Below are positions 43,424 to 52,242 of a stretch of DNA of 64,000 bases, in pieces (within the stretch, counting starts at the first letter, position 1; every line of letters begins with the position of its first letter). The notes under the pieces are model-generated. The model saw only the letters and a program-made list of their open reading frames with translations, searched no databases and was not told where the DNA came from. Location: positions 1 to 64,000 of the forward strand of contig CAZPMH010000010.1 in assembly GCA_964587815.1 (NCBI GenBank), written 5' to 3'. Origin of the DNA: UBA1672 sp964587815 (GTDB taxonomy: Bacteria; Pseudomonadota; Alphaproteobacteria; Micavibrionales; Micavibrionaceae). Made by a program: the position numbers and the translations under genes.

Positions 43424-44677
43424 CTAAGAGGCGACTTTTCTGTTGCCTGATTTGTCTTGCTTCCGTCTTAAATTGTCCTGCGCGGTTTGCGCGAAGTTGT
43501 TCCAGAATTTTTCGCGGCGTTTGTATGTTTCGTCTTTGGCGTAGAGTTTGGCCTTCTCGAAATTTTCGACTGCGGCGCGGCGGCGGTTTTCAGGCTTTAT
43601 TAAGTCCAGAATTTGGTCCGACAGCGTTTTTGAGTCTCCGCGGGAATGGATATATTGCGTTCCGAGCAGGTCATCGGTCTCACCTGTGTTTGACGATAAT
43701 GCCGCGCACCCCCTGCTCATGGCTTCGATTAACGGTCTTGGCAGACCTTCATGGAAGCCGGGTTTGATGAAAATATCAATATCATCCAGCCATTTTAGGA
43801 CGTCTTCTTTATCGGCGATGCGCCCGCAAAACTCTACGTCATTTTCAACACCGTTTTGTTTTAAGGCTTGTGTCCAGAGTGCAGGGATTCCCTGCCCCAG
43901 AACACGCAGACGTACTGATGGGGTTTTCCCCGTTTCATCGGTTTTGTTTTGCAGTGCTTTTCTAACAATTCCTAAGGCTTCGATTGCTATGTGTACACCC
44001 TTGAGGCCATTTTCGAAGTTGCCGATCAGGCCGATGCTGATCTCTCCTGTTTTTTCGGCGAGCTTCTGCAGCCTTTTTTCCAGAATCTCAGGCGGGGCTT
44101 TTGGAATTTCGATGTTTGTCGCATGCTCCGAAAGGCCCGTTGTGGGGTAGCGCTTTTGCAAAAAATTCTGCGTGACGTAGATAACCGCATCGGCATTTTT
44201 AACCATCGCTTTCGCACGTTGGTATTTTATCGGGGCGTACGCTTTATTAAATAAATCGCCTTTAAAATATTCTTTATCATAGGCGCAGCCACACATCTCG
44301 ACCGCGTAGGGAATACCATGCGTCCGTGCAGCGTGCGCGGCCATTACGCCGTAATCTATCGGGCCACTGACGACCAACGCGTCGGCGCGTTTGACCTGTT
44401 CTTCTATGCGGCGGTACATCAAGCCCTGTTTGGTCAAGCGTTTGAGGGGCTCATAGATGTCAGGCATTAAGACGTGCTGGACGTTTTGTCCTGATGATGT
44501 TTGCAATACGCCCTGTTCATCGGCGCGCAGTTTTTTCTTTCTGCCGATGACAGTCATCGTATCAAAATTGTTTAAAAACCGTTCCTGCCAAAATTCGTAG
44601 GGGAAATTGCCGTATGTCAGAACAGAGCCGTCTCGTTTTGCTGAATAAAATATTTCATGGCAAAACAGTAAATGCAC
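43424..44677 (-). CDS. Glycosyltransferase, GT4-like
   Basis: A 417-residue GT-B fold protein. N-terminal: HLLFCHEIFYSAKRDGSVLTYG; middle: DALVVSGPIDYGVMAAHAAR and DAVIYVTQNFLQKRYP; donor domain: SIGLIGNFENGLKGVHIAIEAL and FIKPGFHEGLPRPLIEAMSRG, a GT4-type E-x7-E site. It starts with GTG, preceded at ideal distance by GGAGG that lies inside the end of the upstream DUF5706 gene, so the two are translationally coupled. A basic tail follows. Likely surface polysaccharide synthesis. Confidence 0.85.
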   Translation of the reverse strand: MHLLFCHEIFYSAKRDGSVLTYGNFPYEFWQERFLNNFDTMTVIGRKKKLRADEQGVLQTSSGQNVQHVLMPDIYEPLKRLTKQGLMYRRIEEQVKRADALVVSGPIDYGVMAAHAARTHGIPYAVEMCGCAYDKEYFKGDLFNKAYAPIKYQRAKAMVKNADAVIYVTQNFLQKRYPTTGLSEHATNIEIPKAPPEILEKRLQKLAEKTGEISIGLIGNFENGLKGVHIAIEALGIVRKALQNKTDETGKTPSVRLRVLGQGIPALWTQALKQNGVENDVEFCGRIADKEDVLKWLDDIDIFIKPGFHEGLPRPLIEAMSRGCAALSSNTGETDDLLGTQYIHSRGDSKTLSDQILDLIKPENRRRAAVENFEKAKLYAKDETYKRREKFWNNFAQTAQDNLRRKQDKSGNRKVAS

Positions 44678-44680
44678 GGA

Positions 44681-45220
44681 TCAAACCTCCGTAAAGGCGA
44701 TGCAGATCGCCAACATATTGCCGCATGCAAAGGTGAGGTAGGAGATTTTAAGCCACTTCAGTTTTGGCATGATTGAATAACGCGATGTGTCGTAGATGTC
44801 GTTTACGACCATCTCAGCCAGAGCGGAGGGTGTATTGAATTTCGGTAAGAACATCGCGATATATTCTTCTTTATCCATATGGGCGATGTCGTTGAAATGC
44901 ATCAGGTTGATGTTGGGGTCACCGACCTTACGGTATTTGCGTTTCGGATAAATGCAGATAATCGCAGCCAAGATGCTGACGACGGATGTTACGATGGATA
45001 CAGCAGGTGATATTTGGAATGTTTCATGCTCAAGCGCATTAATACAGACGGGGATAAGGATAGAATTTAAGAAAATCATGACCTGCGCTTTGTGATCAAT
45101 CAGCTGCACAAGCGTCATTAAGCGGTCAATATATGTGGAACCGATCTGGCCGCGCAGAAGGGCTTTCCATTTCACTTTTTCCGATAATACCGGGGATTCT
45201 TCGTATACAACCTCTGACAT
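44681..45220 (-). CDS. DUF5706/Pycsar-effector-like membrane protein
   Basis: A 179-residue protein with the layout of the Pycsar TM effector family (DUF5706, PF18967): an N-terminal helix IDRLMTLVQLIDHKAQVMIF with the D-x-K pattern, TM1 (about 46-62), TM2 (about 73-91), the loop NLMHFNDIAHMDKEEYIAMF, and a last TM (about 155-177). In Pycsar defence such proteins respond to cUMP or cCMP and damage the membrane. No cyclase gene is present in the window, and this gene is translationally coupled to a glycosyltransferase (its stop is three bases before the GT start codon). The family match is good, but a defence role is unproven. Confidence 0.65.
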   Translation of the reverse strand: MSEVVYEESPVLSEKVKWKALLRGQIGSTYIDRLMTLVQLIDHKAQVMIFLNSILIPVCINALEHETFQISPAVSIVTSVVSILAAIICIYPKRKYRKVGDPNINLMHFNDIAHMDKEEYIAMFLPKFNTPSALAEMVVNDIYDTSRYSIMPKLKWLKISYLTFACGNMLAICIAFTEV

Positions 45221-45313
45221 GTTATCACCATGTTTTTTCTTTATGTCGTTTTCGTTGAAAGAAAGGTACGCGATTCTATTGTGGTTTAAAAGAAAATTTG
45301 TTTTTTCTTCGTT

Positions 45314-45598
45314 TTATTTTGCACCTTCTTCGTTTTCTTCATCACCTGCCGCGGGCATGATGTCATTTAATTGTGCGCCATCAGGCTCTGCTGCCGCTTC
45401 CTGGCTTTTTGTTTCGTCATCTGTTTTCGCGAGTAATTCAGGCGCGTTTTCATCCTCGACCGTGATTTCAGCCAAGCCCGGTGGTGTTTGATCATGAAAC
45501 ATCGGGCCAAAGTCGTTTGCCTTCGCTTGTGATGATGCCGAAACAGCACCTAAAGCCAGCGTAAGCACTAAAATGAGCTTTGTTTGTATCGTTTTCAT
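45314..45598 (-). CDS. Small exported acidic protein
   Basis: A 94-residue protein. The first 25 or so residues form a signal peptide (KTIQTKLILVLTLALGAVSA, then SSQAKA). The mature part is acidic (many Glu and Asp) and of low complexity. I chose the ATG at 45598 because the signal peptide begins there, with AAGG just upstream; the frame stays open 43 codons further but that part has no coding look. I do not know its function. It is monocistronic and lies upstream of the divergent clpS. Confidence 0.65.
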   Translation of the reverse strand: MKTIQTKLILVLTLALGAVSASSQAKANDFGPMFHDQTPPGLAEITVEDENAPELLAKTDDETKSQEAAAEPDGAQLNDIMPAAGDEENEEGAK

Positions 45599-45787
45599 TG
45601 CCTTATCATCCCTTAAAATTATGGGATTTCGTACCACACACCCAAGATTTATGTCAAATTTGAGCGTATTGAGTCTTAAAATTTTTAGATTTTGACGCAG
45701 TTCAATGTTGTCGAATGTGTTTATCACTTGTTATGATTGTATCAAATAATGCTGTAATCCATAAGAGTTTAAAACGAGCAAAAAGTG

Positions 45788-46156
45788 ATGAATAAGGCGA
45801 GATTGATTAAAATGAATTCCGATGACACGGGCCCCGATGATCCGTATCGTGAAGATGGCACGCCCGATCAGGGCTTGGCGGTGAAGACGCGACCGAAGAC
45901 GCAAAAACCGTCCATGTATAAAGTTCTTCTTCTTAACGACGATTACACGCCCATGGAATTTGTCGTGCATGTTTTGGAGAGTATTTTTCAGAAAAACAGG
46001 CAAGAGGCGACGGATATCATGCTGCATGTGCATCGGCGCGGTGTTGGTGTTTGCGGGATTTACACCTATGAAGTAGCGGAGACAAAGGTTGCACAAGTTA
46101 TGGACTTTGCGCGTGCGAATGAACAGCCGTTGCAGTGCACCATGGAAAAAGAATAA
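45788..46156 (+). CDS. clpS: ATP-dependent Clp protease adaptor ClpS
   Basis: A 122-residue adaptor that delivers N-degron substrates to ClpAP. The core YKVLLLNDDYTPMEFVVHVL, the HVHRRGVGVCGIYTYEVAET region and the final helix are typical. The N-terminal 40 residues are an unstructured acidic tail, longer than in E. coli. Starts at GTG 45785, ATG 45788 or ATG 45812 are possible. An ammonium transporter gene stands between it and clpA. Confidence 0.93.
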   Translation: MNKARLIKMNSDDTGPDDPYREDGTPDQGLAVKTRPKTQKPSMYKVLLLNDDYTPMEFVVHVLESIFQKNRQEATDIMLHVHRRGVGVCGIYTYEVAETKVAQVMDFARANEQPLQCTMEKE

Positions 46157-46184
46157 TCTTTTACACATGACCAATACTACTTTG

Positions 46185-46209
46185 AACGTCGGTTTTCCGG
46201 CGTTTTTTA
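46185..46209 (+). terminator. Intrinsic terminator of clpS
   Basis: AACGTCGG, a TTTT loop and CCGGCGTT (eight pairs, one G-U) are followed by TTTTATT. It lies 29 bases past the clpS stop. Confidence 0.75.
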
Positions 46210-46241
46210 TTATCATTTCCTTTGTGCGCCGCAAAATTTTA

Positions 46242-46271
46242 TTGACAGATTTTTTCTATTATGCGTAATTT
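46242..46271 (+). promoter_or_regulatory. Candidate promoter of amt
   Basis: A perfect TTGACA (46242-46247) is followed after 18 bases by TAATTT (46266-46271). I looked for a sigma-54 GG/GC pair, common before amt genes, and did not find one. Confidence 0.4.
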
Positions 46272-46324
46272 GCATGTTAGTTATGATATTTTTATATATA
46301 TGTTAAATAATAAGGGGTGGATCA

Positions 46325-47578
46325 GTGGAAACTGCTTTTGTTCTTAATACATTTTTTCTTTTGATTTGCGGTGCAATGGTCATGTTGATGGCGGCGGGCT
46401 TTGCGATGCTGGAGGCCGGCATGGTGCGCAGTAAATCGGTTGCGGTTATTCTGGTAAAAAATATCAGCCTGTATGCGATTGCGGGGCTGATGTTTTATCT
46501 GGTTGGTTACAATTTAATGTTTACTGGCGTTGATGGCGGGTTTTTCGGCACGCCGATGCCGTGGAGCGGTGATGATGCGAAGGCGATGGCGGGCGATTAC
46601 AGCGCGGGCTATGCGTCTTATGCATTCTGGTTTTTCCAGATGGTTTTTGTGGCAACCGCGGCGTCCATCGTTTCAGGCGCGCTGGCGGAGCGGATTAAGC
46701 TGTGGCCGTTCATGGCGTTTGTTGCGATTTTGACAGGCTTTATCTATCCCGTCACAGGCAGCTGGGTTTGGGGTGAAGGCTGGCTGTATGAGATGGGTTT
46801 TAGCGATTTTGCAGGCTCTACACTAGTGCACTCGGTCGGCGGCTGGGCGGCCTTAGCGGGTGCGATTGTTTTGGGCGCACGTAAGGCGCGCTTTACAGAT
46901 GACGGTAAGGCGGTTGCCCTGCCAGGTAGTTCTTTACCGCAGGTCACGATTGGTACGTTCATTCTGTGGTTTGGCTGGTTCGGCTTTAACGGCGGATCAC
47001 AGCTTGCGATCGGCACGACGGCAGATGCGCTGGCGGTGGCGAAGATTTTTGCCAATACGAACATGGCCGCAGCGGCGGGTGTCGTTTCCGTGTTGCTGAT
47101 TACACAAATTTTGAATAAGCGCGTTGATGTGCCACTGGTTTTAAATGGTGCATTGGCGGGCTTGGTTGCGATCACGGCGGGGCCGTTGCTTCCTTCGCTT
47201 GGTTTGGCGGTATTGATCGGCGCGATTGGTGCTGCGGTTATGATGGCGGCGAGTGCCCTCCTCGATAAGCTCAAGATTGATGATGTGGTCGGCGCTATTC
47301 CCGTTCATTTGTGCGCAGGGATTTGGGGAACGCTCGCAGTTGTTTTGTCCGATGCGGAGGCATCTTTGGTGACGCAAATTATCGGAGTCGGCGCGATTGG
47401 CCTGTTCGTGACCAGCGTTAGTTTTGCGATCTGGATTGCGATGAAGGCCAGCATGGGCATTCGTTTGCACTGGTCGCACGAACAAATGGGCGGTGATATG
47501 TCAGAGCTTGGCATTCGCGCTTATAATCTGGATTTTGATCAACCTAAGGCGGAAGATCGAACCTTTGCAGCCGAGTGA
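46325..47578 (+). CDS. amt: Ammonium transporter
   Basis: A 417-residue Amt/Rh channel with about 11 membrane segments. The conserved motifs are GFAMLEAGMVRSKSV, the pore histidines in LVHSVGGWAALAG and IPVHLCAGIWG, and WFGWFGFNGGSQLAIG. It conducts ammonium/ammonia into the cell. It starts with GTG, preceded by AAGGGGTGG. There is no glnK (PII) gene next to it, unlike most amt loci. It is flanked by its own terminator and by clpS and clpA. Confidence 0.95.
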   Translation: METAFVLNTFFLLICGAMVMLMAAGFAMLEAGMVRSKSVAVILVKNISLYAIAGLMFYLVGYNLMFTGVDGGFFGTPMPWSGDDAKAMAGDYSAGYASYAFWFFQMVFVATAASIVSGALAERIKLWPFMAFVAILTGFIYPVTGSWVWGEGWLYEMGFSDFAGSTLVHSVGGWAALAGAIVLGARKARFTDDGKAVALPGSSLPQVTIGTFILWFGWFGFNGGSQLAIGTTADALAVAKIFANTNMAAAAGVVSVLLITQILNKRVDVPLVLNGALAGLVAITAGPLLPSLGLAVLIGAIGAAVMMAASALLDKLKIDDVVGAIPVHLCAGIWGTLAVVLSDAEASLVTQIIGVGAIGLFVTSVSFAIWIAMKASMGIRLHWSHEQMGGDMSELGIRAYNLDFDQPKAEDRTFAAE

Positions 47579-47632
47579 TTAATCCTACAAATTTTCTCCG
47601 TGGCTTTCTCTTTATTTGAGTTTCCCCACTGG

Positions 47633-47664
47633 AAGGGCGTGTTTGAAAAAGCACGCCCTTTTAC
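47633..47664 (+). terminator. Intrinsic terminator of amt
   Basis: AAGGGCGTG (47633-47641) pairs with CACGCCCTT (47652-47660), followed by TTACTT. It is 55 bases past the amt stop and separates amt from clpA. Confidence 0.65.
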
Positions 47665-47750
47665 TTCGCTATCTTCTGTTTGCGCGCTGTGGCATCGCCC
47701 GATAAATTGTGCTAATTTTGGAATAAGTTTAGTAGAAAAAGGATTCTTGC

Positions 47751-50051
47751 ATGCTTTCCCGCAATTTAGAACAGACTTTGCACCGCGCTTTGGCGATTGC
47801 CAATGAGAAGCACCATGAATACGCCACGCTTGAGCATCTTTTGCTCGCGCTGTGTAGTGATCAGGATGCAATGGCAGTTTTACGATCTTGCGGGATTGAT
47901 CTGGATGACATGTCTTCATCCCTGCTGCATTATATTGATAATGATTTGGGCGGATTGACAAATGTGCATATTGAGGAATCAAAGCCCACCAATGCGTTTC
48001 AGCGTGTTCTGCAGCGTGCCGCGATCCACGTTCAATCCTCAGGTCGTGAAGAAGTGACAGGCGCGAATGTTTTGGTTGCGCTGTTTTCCGAGCGTGAGAG
48101 CCATGCGGTTTACGTGCTGCAAGAGCGTGATATGACGCGGTTTGATGCGGTGAATTACATCTCTCATGGTATTGCGAAGGTTGCCGCGCAGGATGATCCG
48201 AACAAGACCGCGCAAGGGGTTGAGGAAGAGCAAGAGATCAAGGTCGGGAAAGAGGCGTTGGATGCGTATTGCATCAATCTGAATGAAAAGGCCGCGGAAG
48301 GGAAAATTGACCCGTTGATCGGGCGTGAGGCGGAGGTTGAGCGGACGATACAAGTATTATGTCGTCGTTCGAAGAATAACCCGCTTTATGTCGGTGACCC
48401 GGGCGTTGGTAAGACAGCGATTGCCGAAGGGCTGGCTAAGCGCATTATTGAAAAAGACGTGCCGGAAGTGTTGCATGAGGCGGTGATCTTTTCGCTGGAC
48501 ATGGGCGCTCTGCTTGCAGGAACGCGCTATCGTGGGGATTTTGAGGAGCGGCTGAAAGCGGTTTTGGCGGAACTGGCGCAGATTGAAGACTCCATTTTAT
48601 TTATTGATGAAATTCACACCATTATCGGTGCGGGCGCGACCAGCGGCGGGGCGATGGATGCATCGAATCTGTTGAAACCTGCGCTGTCGAACGGATCTTT
48701 GAAATGTGTGGGTTCGACGACTTATAAAGAATATCGCAATCATTTTGAGAAAGATCGCGCACTGGTGCGGCGTTTCCAGAAGATTGATGTGCCAGAGCCG
48801 AGCGTTGAGGATACGGTGCTGATTTTACAGGGCTTGCAGCCTTATTATGAGAAACATCACAATGTGAAATATACGTTGAGTGCACTGCGCGCGGCGGCGG
48901 AGCTCTCAGCAAAATATATTGGGGAGCGGAAACTGCCCGATAAGGCGATTGATATTATTGATGAAGTTGGCGCGGCGCAGATGCTCGTTCCTGAAGAGAT
49001 GCGCAAGAAAACCATCGGTCAGAAGGATATTGAGGGTGTGATTTCCGCGATTGCGCGCATTCCATCGACATCGATGAATAAGAATGACCGTGAGGCGTTG
49101 CAGACGCTGGAACGGGATTTGAAAACGCTGGTTTATGATCAGGATATCGCGATTGATATGCTCTGCGACTCGGTAAAGATGGCGCGGGCGGGCTTGCGCG
49201 ATCCTGAAAAGCCGATTGGCTCTTATCTTTTCTCAGGTCCAACAGGTGTTGGTAAAACAGAAGTTGCGCGACAGTTGGCTAATTCCCTCGGTGTCGAGCT
49301 GCTGCGTTTTGATATGTCGGAATATATGGAACGGCATTCTGTCTCTCGCCTGATCGGTTCGCCCCCCGGCTATGTGGGGTTTGAGCAGGGTGGACTAATG
49401 ACCGATAAGGTCGATCAACATCCGCATTGTGTGTTGTTGCTGGATGAAATTGAGAAAGCACATCCTGATTTGTTCAATATTTTGTTGCAGGTCATGGATT
49501 ACGGCAAGTTGACCGATAATAACGGGAAGACGATTGATTTCCGTAATGTGATTTTGATCATGACGACCAATGCGGGCGCGTCTGATATTGCGAAGACGCC
49601 GATCGGGTTCGGGCGCGAGGTCGGGTATATGGATTATGCGGATAATGAGGCGATTACGAAGACCTTTACGCCTGAATTTAGAAACCGCCTGGATGCGATT
49701 GTGCCGTTTATGAATTTGAAGCCTGAGACTGTGGAGCGTGTGGTTGATAAGTTCGTGATTCAACTGGAAGCACAGCTTTCGGATAAAAACGTCACGATTG
49801 ATTTAAGCACGGCGGCTCGGAAATATCTGGCGGAGGCAGGATATGACGTGACGATGGGTGCGCGGCCGTTGGGGCGAATTATTCAGGAGAAGGTGAAACG
49901 TCCACTGGCGGAGGAAATTCTGTTCGGCAAGCTACAAAATGGCGGTGTTGTTGTTATTGATTTCAAAGATGACGAATTAACGTTTAAGTACGAAGAAGAC
50001 AGCCCGAAATCGCGCCGTAAGAAACGAAAAGAAAAGCAAAGGGCGGAGTAA
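47751..50051 (+). CDS. clpA: ATP-dependent Clp protease ATP-binding subunit ClpA
   Basis: A 766-residue AAA+ unfoldase, the usual ClpA length. N-terminal ClpN repeats come first (LHRALAIANEKHHEYATLEH), then D1 with Walker A GDPGVGKTAIAEGL and FIDEIHTIIGAG, and D2 with GPTGVGKTEVARQL, LLLDEIEKAHPD and LIGSPPGYVGFEQGG. The C-terminal D2-small domain includes GARPLGRIIQEKVKRPLAEEI. It unfolds proteins for ClpP and uses ClpS as adaptor; clpS lies 1.6 kb upstream. The tail is basic. Confidence 0.96.
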   Translation: MLSRNLEQTLHRALAIANEKHHEYATLEHLLLALCSDQDAMAVLRSCGIDLDDMSSSLLHYIDNDLGGLTNVHIEESKPTNAFQRVLQRAAIHVQSSGREEVTGANVLVALFSERESHAVYVLQERDMTRFDAVNYISHGIAKVAAQDDPNKTAQGVEEEQEIKVGKEALDAYCINLNEKAAEGKIDPLIGREAEVERTIQVLCRRSKNNPLYVGDPGVGKTAIAEGLAKRIIEKDVPEVLHEAVIFSLDMGALLAGTRYRGDFEERLKAVLAELAQIEDSILFIDEIHTIIGAGATSGGAMDASNLLKPALSNGSLKCVGSTTYKEYRNHFEKDRALVRRFQKIDVPEPSVEDTVLILQGLQPYYEKHHNVKYTLSALRAAAELSAKYIGERKLPDKAIDIIDEVGAAQMLVPEEMRKKTIGQKDIEGVISAIARIPSTSMNKNDREALQTLERDLKTLVYDQDIAIDMLCDSVKMARAGLRDPEKPIGSYLFSGPTGVGKTEVARQLANSLGVELLRFDMSEYMERHSVSRLIGSPPGYVGFEQGGLMTDKVDQHPHCVLLLDEIEKAHPDLFNILLQVMDYGKLTDNNGKTIDFRNVILIMTTNAGASDIAKTPIGFGREVGYMDYADNEAITKTFTPEFRNRLDAIVPFMNLKPETVERVVDKFVIQLEAQLSDKNVTIDLSTAARKYLAEAGYDVTMGARPLGRIIQEKVKRPLAEEILFGKLQNGGVVVIDFKDDELTFKYEEDSPKSRRKKRKEKQRAE

Positions 50052-50057
50052 ATTTTG

Positions 50058-50756
50058 TCAGCGTGCAATCAGGACGTAGAAGAATTCGTTTCTGTCTTGA
50101 ACAACGTGAAAGTAGCATCCTGCGGTTTTTCCTTCCAAATTTGTGGCTGTGTCGCCGATGATACGCGAACTGCCTGAATACGCGCCTGTGAACAAAAAAT
50201 AACCGACATTATCGTTTGGTATTGTGTCGCTATTGTTGATTTTTACGCTTTTGTTTAAATTTTTGCATGTTTCGTCATCTATGCCGTAACTGATTAAAAC
50301 CAAATCACGCTCAGCAGATCCAAGGCCCAGTACACGCGAGGCGCCCGTGAAATAGAGCCCTATCTCGCTATTATTCCTATTCAACTGGGTAAAGTTCATG
50401 CCGCCGCCCCTGTTGTCGAAGACTTTGCACGCATCTTTGGCAGGTGGTGTATGCTCGTAGCCCGTTACATCAGAATTTTCAAAGCTGATGTCTTCATCGG
50501 CGCAATCGTTTGAAATTTGCAGAGTGCGGATTGTGTCTTTGACCGATTGCGCATATTGGATAATCTCTGCGGCGTAGATTTTGGCTTGCTCTTGCGATAC
50601 GCCTTTTCCGCCCGAGCCGCGCATCATGCCCGTGACGGCATAGCCGAGTGCGCCGAATAGGGCTACGGCGATCAAAATCATAAACAATACATTGCCTGAT
50701 TGCGCTGTGTTCGTGTTGGTTTTCGGCATGCGGGCTTTATATCTTTTGTTAATCAT
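50058..50756 (-). CDS. Prepilin-like single-pass protein (paralogue of the 25.6-26.3 kb gene)
   Basis: A 232-residue protein with one hydrophobic segment (GNVLFMILIAVALFGALGY, about 22-40) after a short basic N-terminus and an exported domain with four or more cysteines (DCADED, ACKVF, CKNLN, GCYFHV), which could form disulfides. It shares motif order with the gene at 25572, including GGGMNFTQLNR and a YAxxIIQYAQSVKDTI helix. It resembles prepilin/PilX-type proteins, but no prepilin peptidase gene is nearby. Starts at 50756 or 50729 are both possible. Its stop lies seven bases from the clpA stop. Confidence 0.65.
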   Translation of the reverse strand: MINKRYKARMPKTNTNTAQSGNVLFMILIAVALFGALGYAVTGMMRGSGGKGVSQEQAKIYAAEIIQYAQSVKDTIRTLQISNDCADEDISFENSDVTGYEHTPPAKDACKVFDNRGGGMNFTQLNRNNSEIGLYFTGASRVLGLGSAERDLVLISYGIDDETCKNLNKSVKINNSDTIPNDNVGYFLFTGAYSGSSRIIGDTATNLEGKTAGCYFHVVQDRNEFFYVLIAR

Positions 50757-50787
50757 ATTCGCGTATCATGATTTTCAAGTTTAGAGC

Positions 50788-51681
50788 ATGTCTTCGTTAC
50801 AAGCGATTAAAATCATGAGTGACCACAACAGTATTAACATTCTTATTGCCGAGGATAACGACATTAGCCGCGCGCTGATGGCGAGCGTTCTCAAGACTCA
50901 AAACTACACTGTGTTTGAGGCGATTGACGGCGGGCAGGCGATTGAAATTGTAAATGAAGAGGTGATTGACCTTGCACTGGTGGATTTGAATATGGAGCCG
51001 AAGGGCGGGTTTGATTTTGTCCGCTATCTTGTTGCAAACGGGATTGAATTGCCCGTGGTGATTATTACGGCGGATGAATCGAGCGATGTTTTAACGCGGG
51101 CGAGTGATTTGGGCGTGACACGAGTTTTGCAGAAGCCTGTTGAGCCTGACCGGCTTTTATCTCTTACACAAAGCGTGCTGAAACGCTACGGCCATACGTT
51201 TCAGACATTCGGCAGTTATGTGCATGAAACGCAATACACGCCTGAACAGTTGATGCAGCGGGCGATTGAGTTGGCTGAACGTAATGCGCGCTCGCAGAAA
51301 GGCGGGCCGTTCGGTGCGGTGATTGCCAATGCCAATGGCGAGATTTTGGGTGAAGGCACGAACGGCGTGACCTCTCGCGTTGATCCGACCGCGCATTCAG
51401 AGATTATGGCGATCCGTCAGGCCGCGGAGAAATTAGGGCAAGCGGATTTGTCGACCTGCGTTTTGTATTGTTCCAGCGCTCCGACGGCGATGGGGCGGGC
51501 GTTGATTGCCTCGGTCGGGATTGAGGAAGTGTATTTCGGCCTGGCGCATGATGATATTCGCGATGCGTGTACGCGGGAGCGGAAATCTTTCAGTGAGCCT
51601 GATTACAAACAGATCTGCCGTGATGACGCACTGAAAATGTTCAGCCGCTGGCAGGCGCTCGATGAGCGGTTAGAGGATTGA
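50788..51681 (+). CDS. Response-regulator receiver fused to zinc-less deaminase-fold domain
   Basis: A 297-residue fusion. Residues 16-135 are a CheY-like receiver: E22-D23 acidic pair, phospho-acceptor D66 in LALVDLNM, T94 in VIITAD, K116 in VLQKPV. Residues about 152-285 are a cytidine/guanine-deaminase fold: GGPFGAVIANANGEILGEG, and H203-x-E205 in DPTAHSEIMAIRQAAE. The second zinc motif, normally PCxxC, reads PTAMG (232-236), so both zinc cysteines are gone and catalysis is unlikely. It may have become a ligand-binding or protein-binding output domain. It is monocistronic and divergent from the prepilin-like gene. No histidine kinase gene is adjacent. ATG at 50815 is an alternative start. 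Confidence 0.82.
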   Translation: MSSLQAIKIMSDHNSINILIAEDNDISRALMASVLKTQNYTVFEAIDGGQAIEIVNEEVIDLALVDLNMEPKGGFDFVRYLVANGIELPVVIITADESSDVLTRASDLGVTRVLQKPVEPDRLLSLTQSVLKRYGHTFQTFGSYVHETQYTPEQLMQRAIELAERNARSQKGGPFGAVIANANGEILGEGTNGVTSRVDPTAHSEIMAIRQAAEKLGQADLSTCVLYCSSAPTAMGRALIASVGIEEVYFGLAHDDIRDACTRERKSFSEPDYKQICRDDALKMFSRWQALDERLED

Positions 51682-52014
51682 TTAAATACTCAATACTCCA
51701 GAACGGCTAACGTTCCACATCCCATATAAAAATAACAATACAACGTCTAAAAAAACGGCGTATTTTACATGGCTGAATTTCAAAAATTTAAACTGGAAGA
51801 AAATTAAAGCTAAGAGCAATAAAAACAACAAAATTCCAGAAGTAGAAAATAAGCCAAAAAGTGGAAATAGAAAAATCGTAATAAAAAATCTAGGAACTAC
51901 TAGGAAACCAATATTTAAGTAGTTTCCCATACCCATTGAAATTGCCATAGCAAATTGGATGCAAATAAATGCAGCAACAAACCCGATTGTGAACTCTTTC
52001 AAAATTTTCTTCAT
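51682..52014 (-). CDS. Small AT-rich membrane protein
   Basis: A 110-residue protein, almost wholly hydrophobic with about four membrane segments (for example GFVAAFICIQFAMAISMG and GILLFLLLLALIFFQFKF). Codon use is very A/T-rich compared with its neighbours metE and the receiver fusion, suggesting foreign origin. It starts with ATG but has no clear ribosome site. The stop abuts the stop of the convergent receiver-deaminase gene. I do not recognise the family. Confidence 0.55.
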   Translation of the reverse strand: MKKILKEFTIGFVAAFICIQFAMAISMGMGNYLNIGFLVVPRFFITIFLFPLFGLFSTSGILLFLLLLALIFFQFKFLKFSHVKYAVFLDVVLLFLYGMWNVSRSGVLSI

Positions 52015-52242
52015 AATTCAATATAACTGTTCTGTAAAGATCAAACCACAGAAAAATATTGTTGTTTTAAGCGCAAAAAACCCATAATCCCCGTGGATAT
52101 TGGGGTTAAAAGCACGTTTTTTTGCTGTATTTGCAAAAATAAGATGTGTTTTGTGCCTTTTTGCTTGATCTTTGACTCTAACTGTTCTACCCCGATACGG
52201 TAAGTTTAGCGAAAAATAGTAGAATACCCCACGGAGGAACGA
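52015..52242 (+). promoter_or_regulatory. Leader region of metE
   Basis: 228 bases between a divergent small gene and metE. It holds a C4/G4-containing imperfect repeat near 52088-52105 and a possible TTGACT box near 52172. I looked for known SAM or cobalamin riboswitch cores and cannot show one. A strong GGAGGA precedes the metE ATG. Confidence 0.3.

Noticed and set aside
44681..45220. Calling a complete Pycsar defence system
   Set aside because: No nucleotide cyclase gene is visible in the window, and the coupled gene is a glycosyltransferase.
46201..46324. Sigma-54 promoter for amt
   Set aside because: No GG-N10-GC element with the correct spacing was found; a TTGACA box is present instead.
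52081..52110. Riboswitch before metE
   Set aside because: The C4/G4 repeat gives only a short mismatched stem and I could not recognise the core of a SAM or cobalamin riboswitch.
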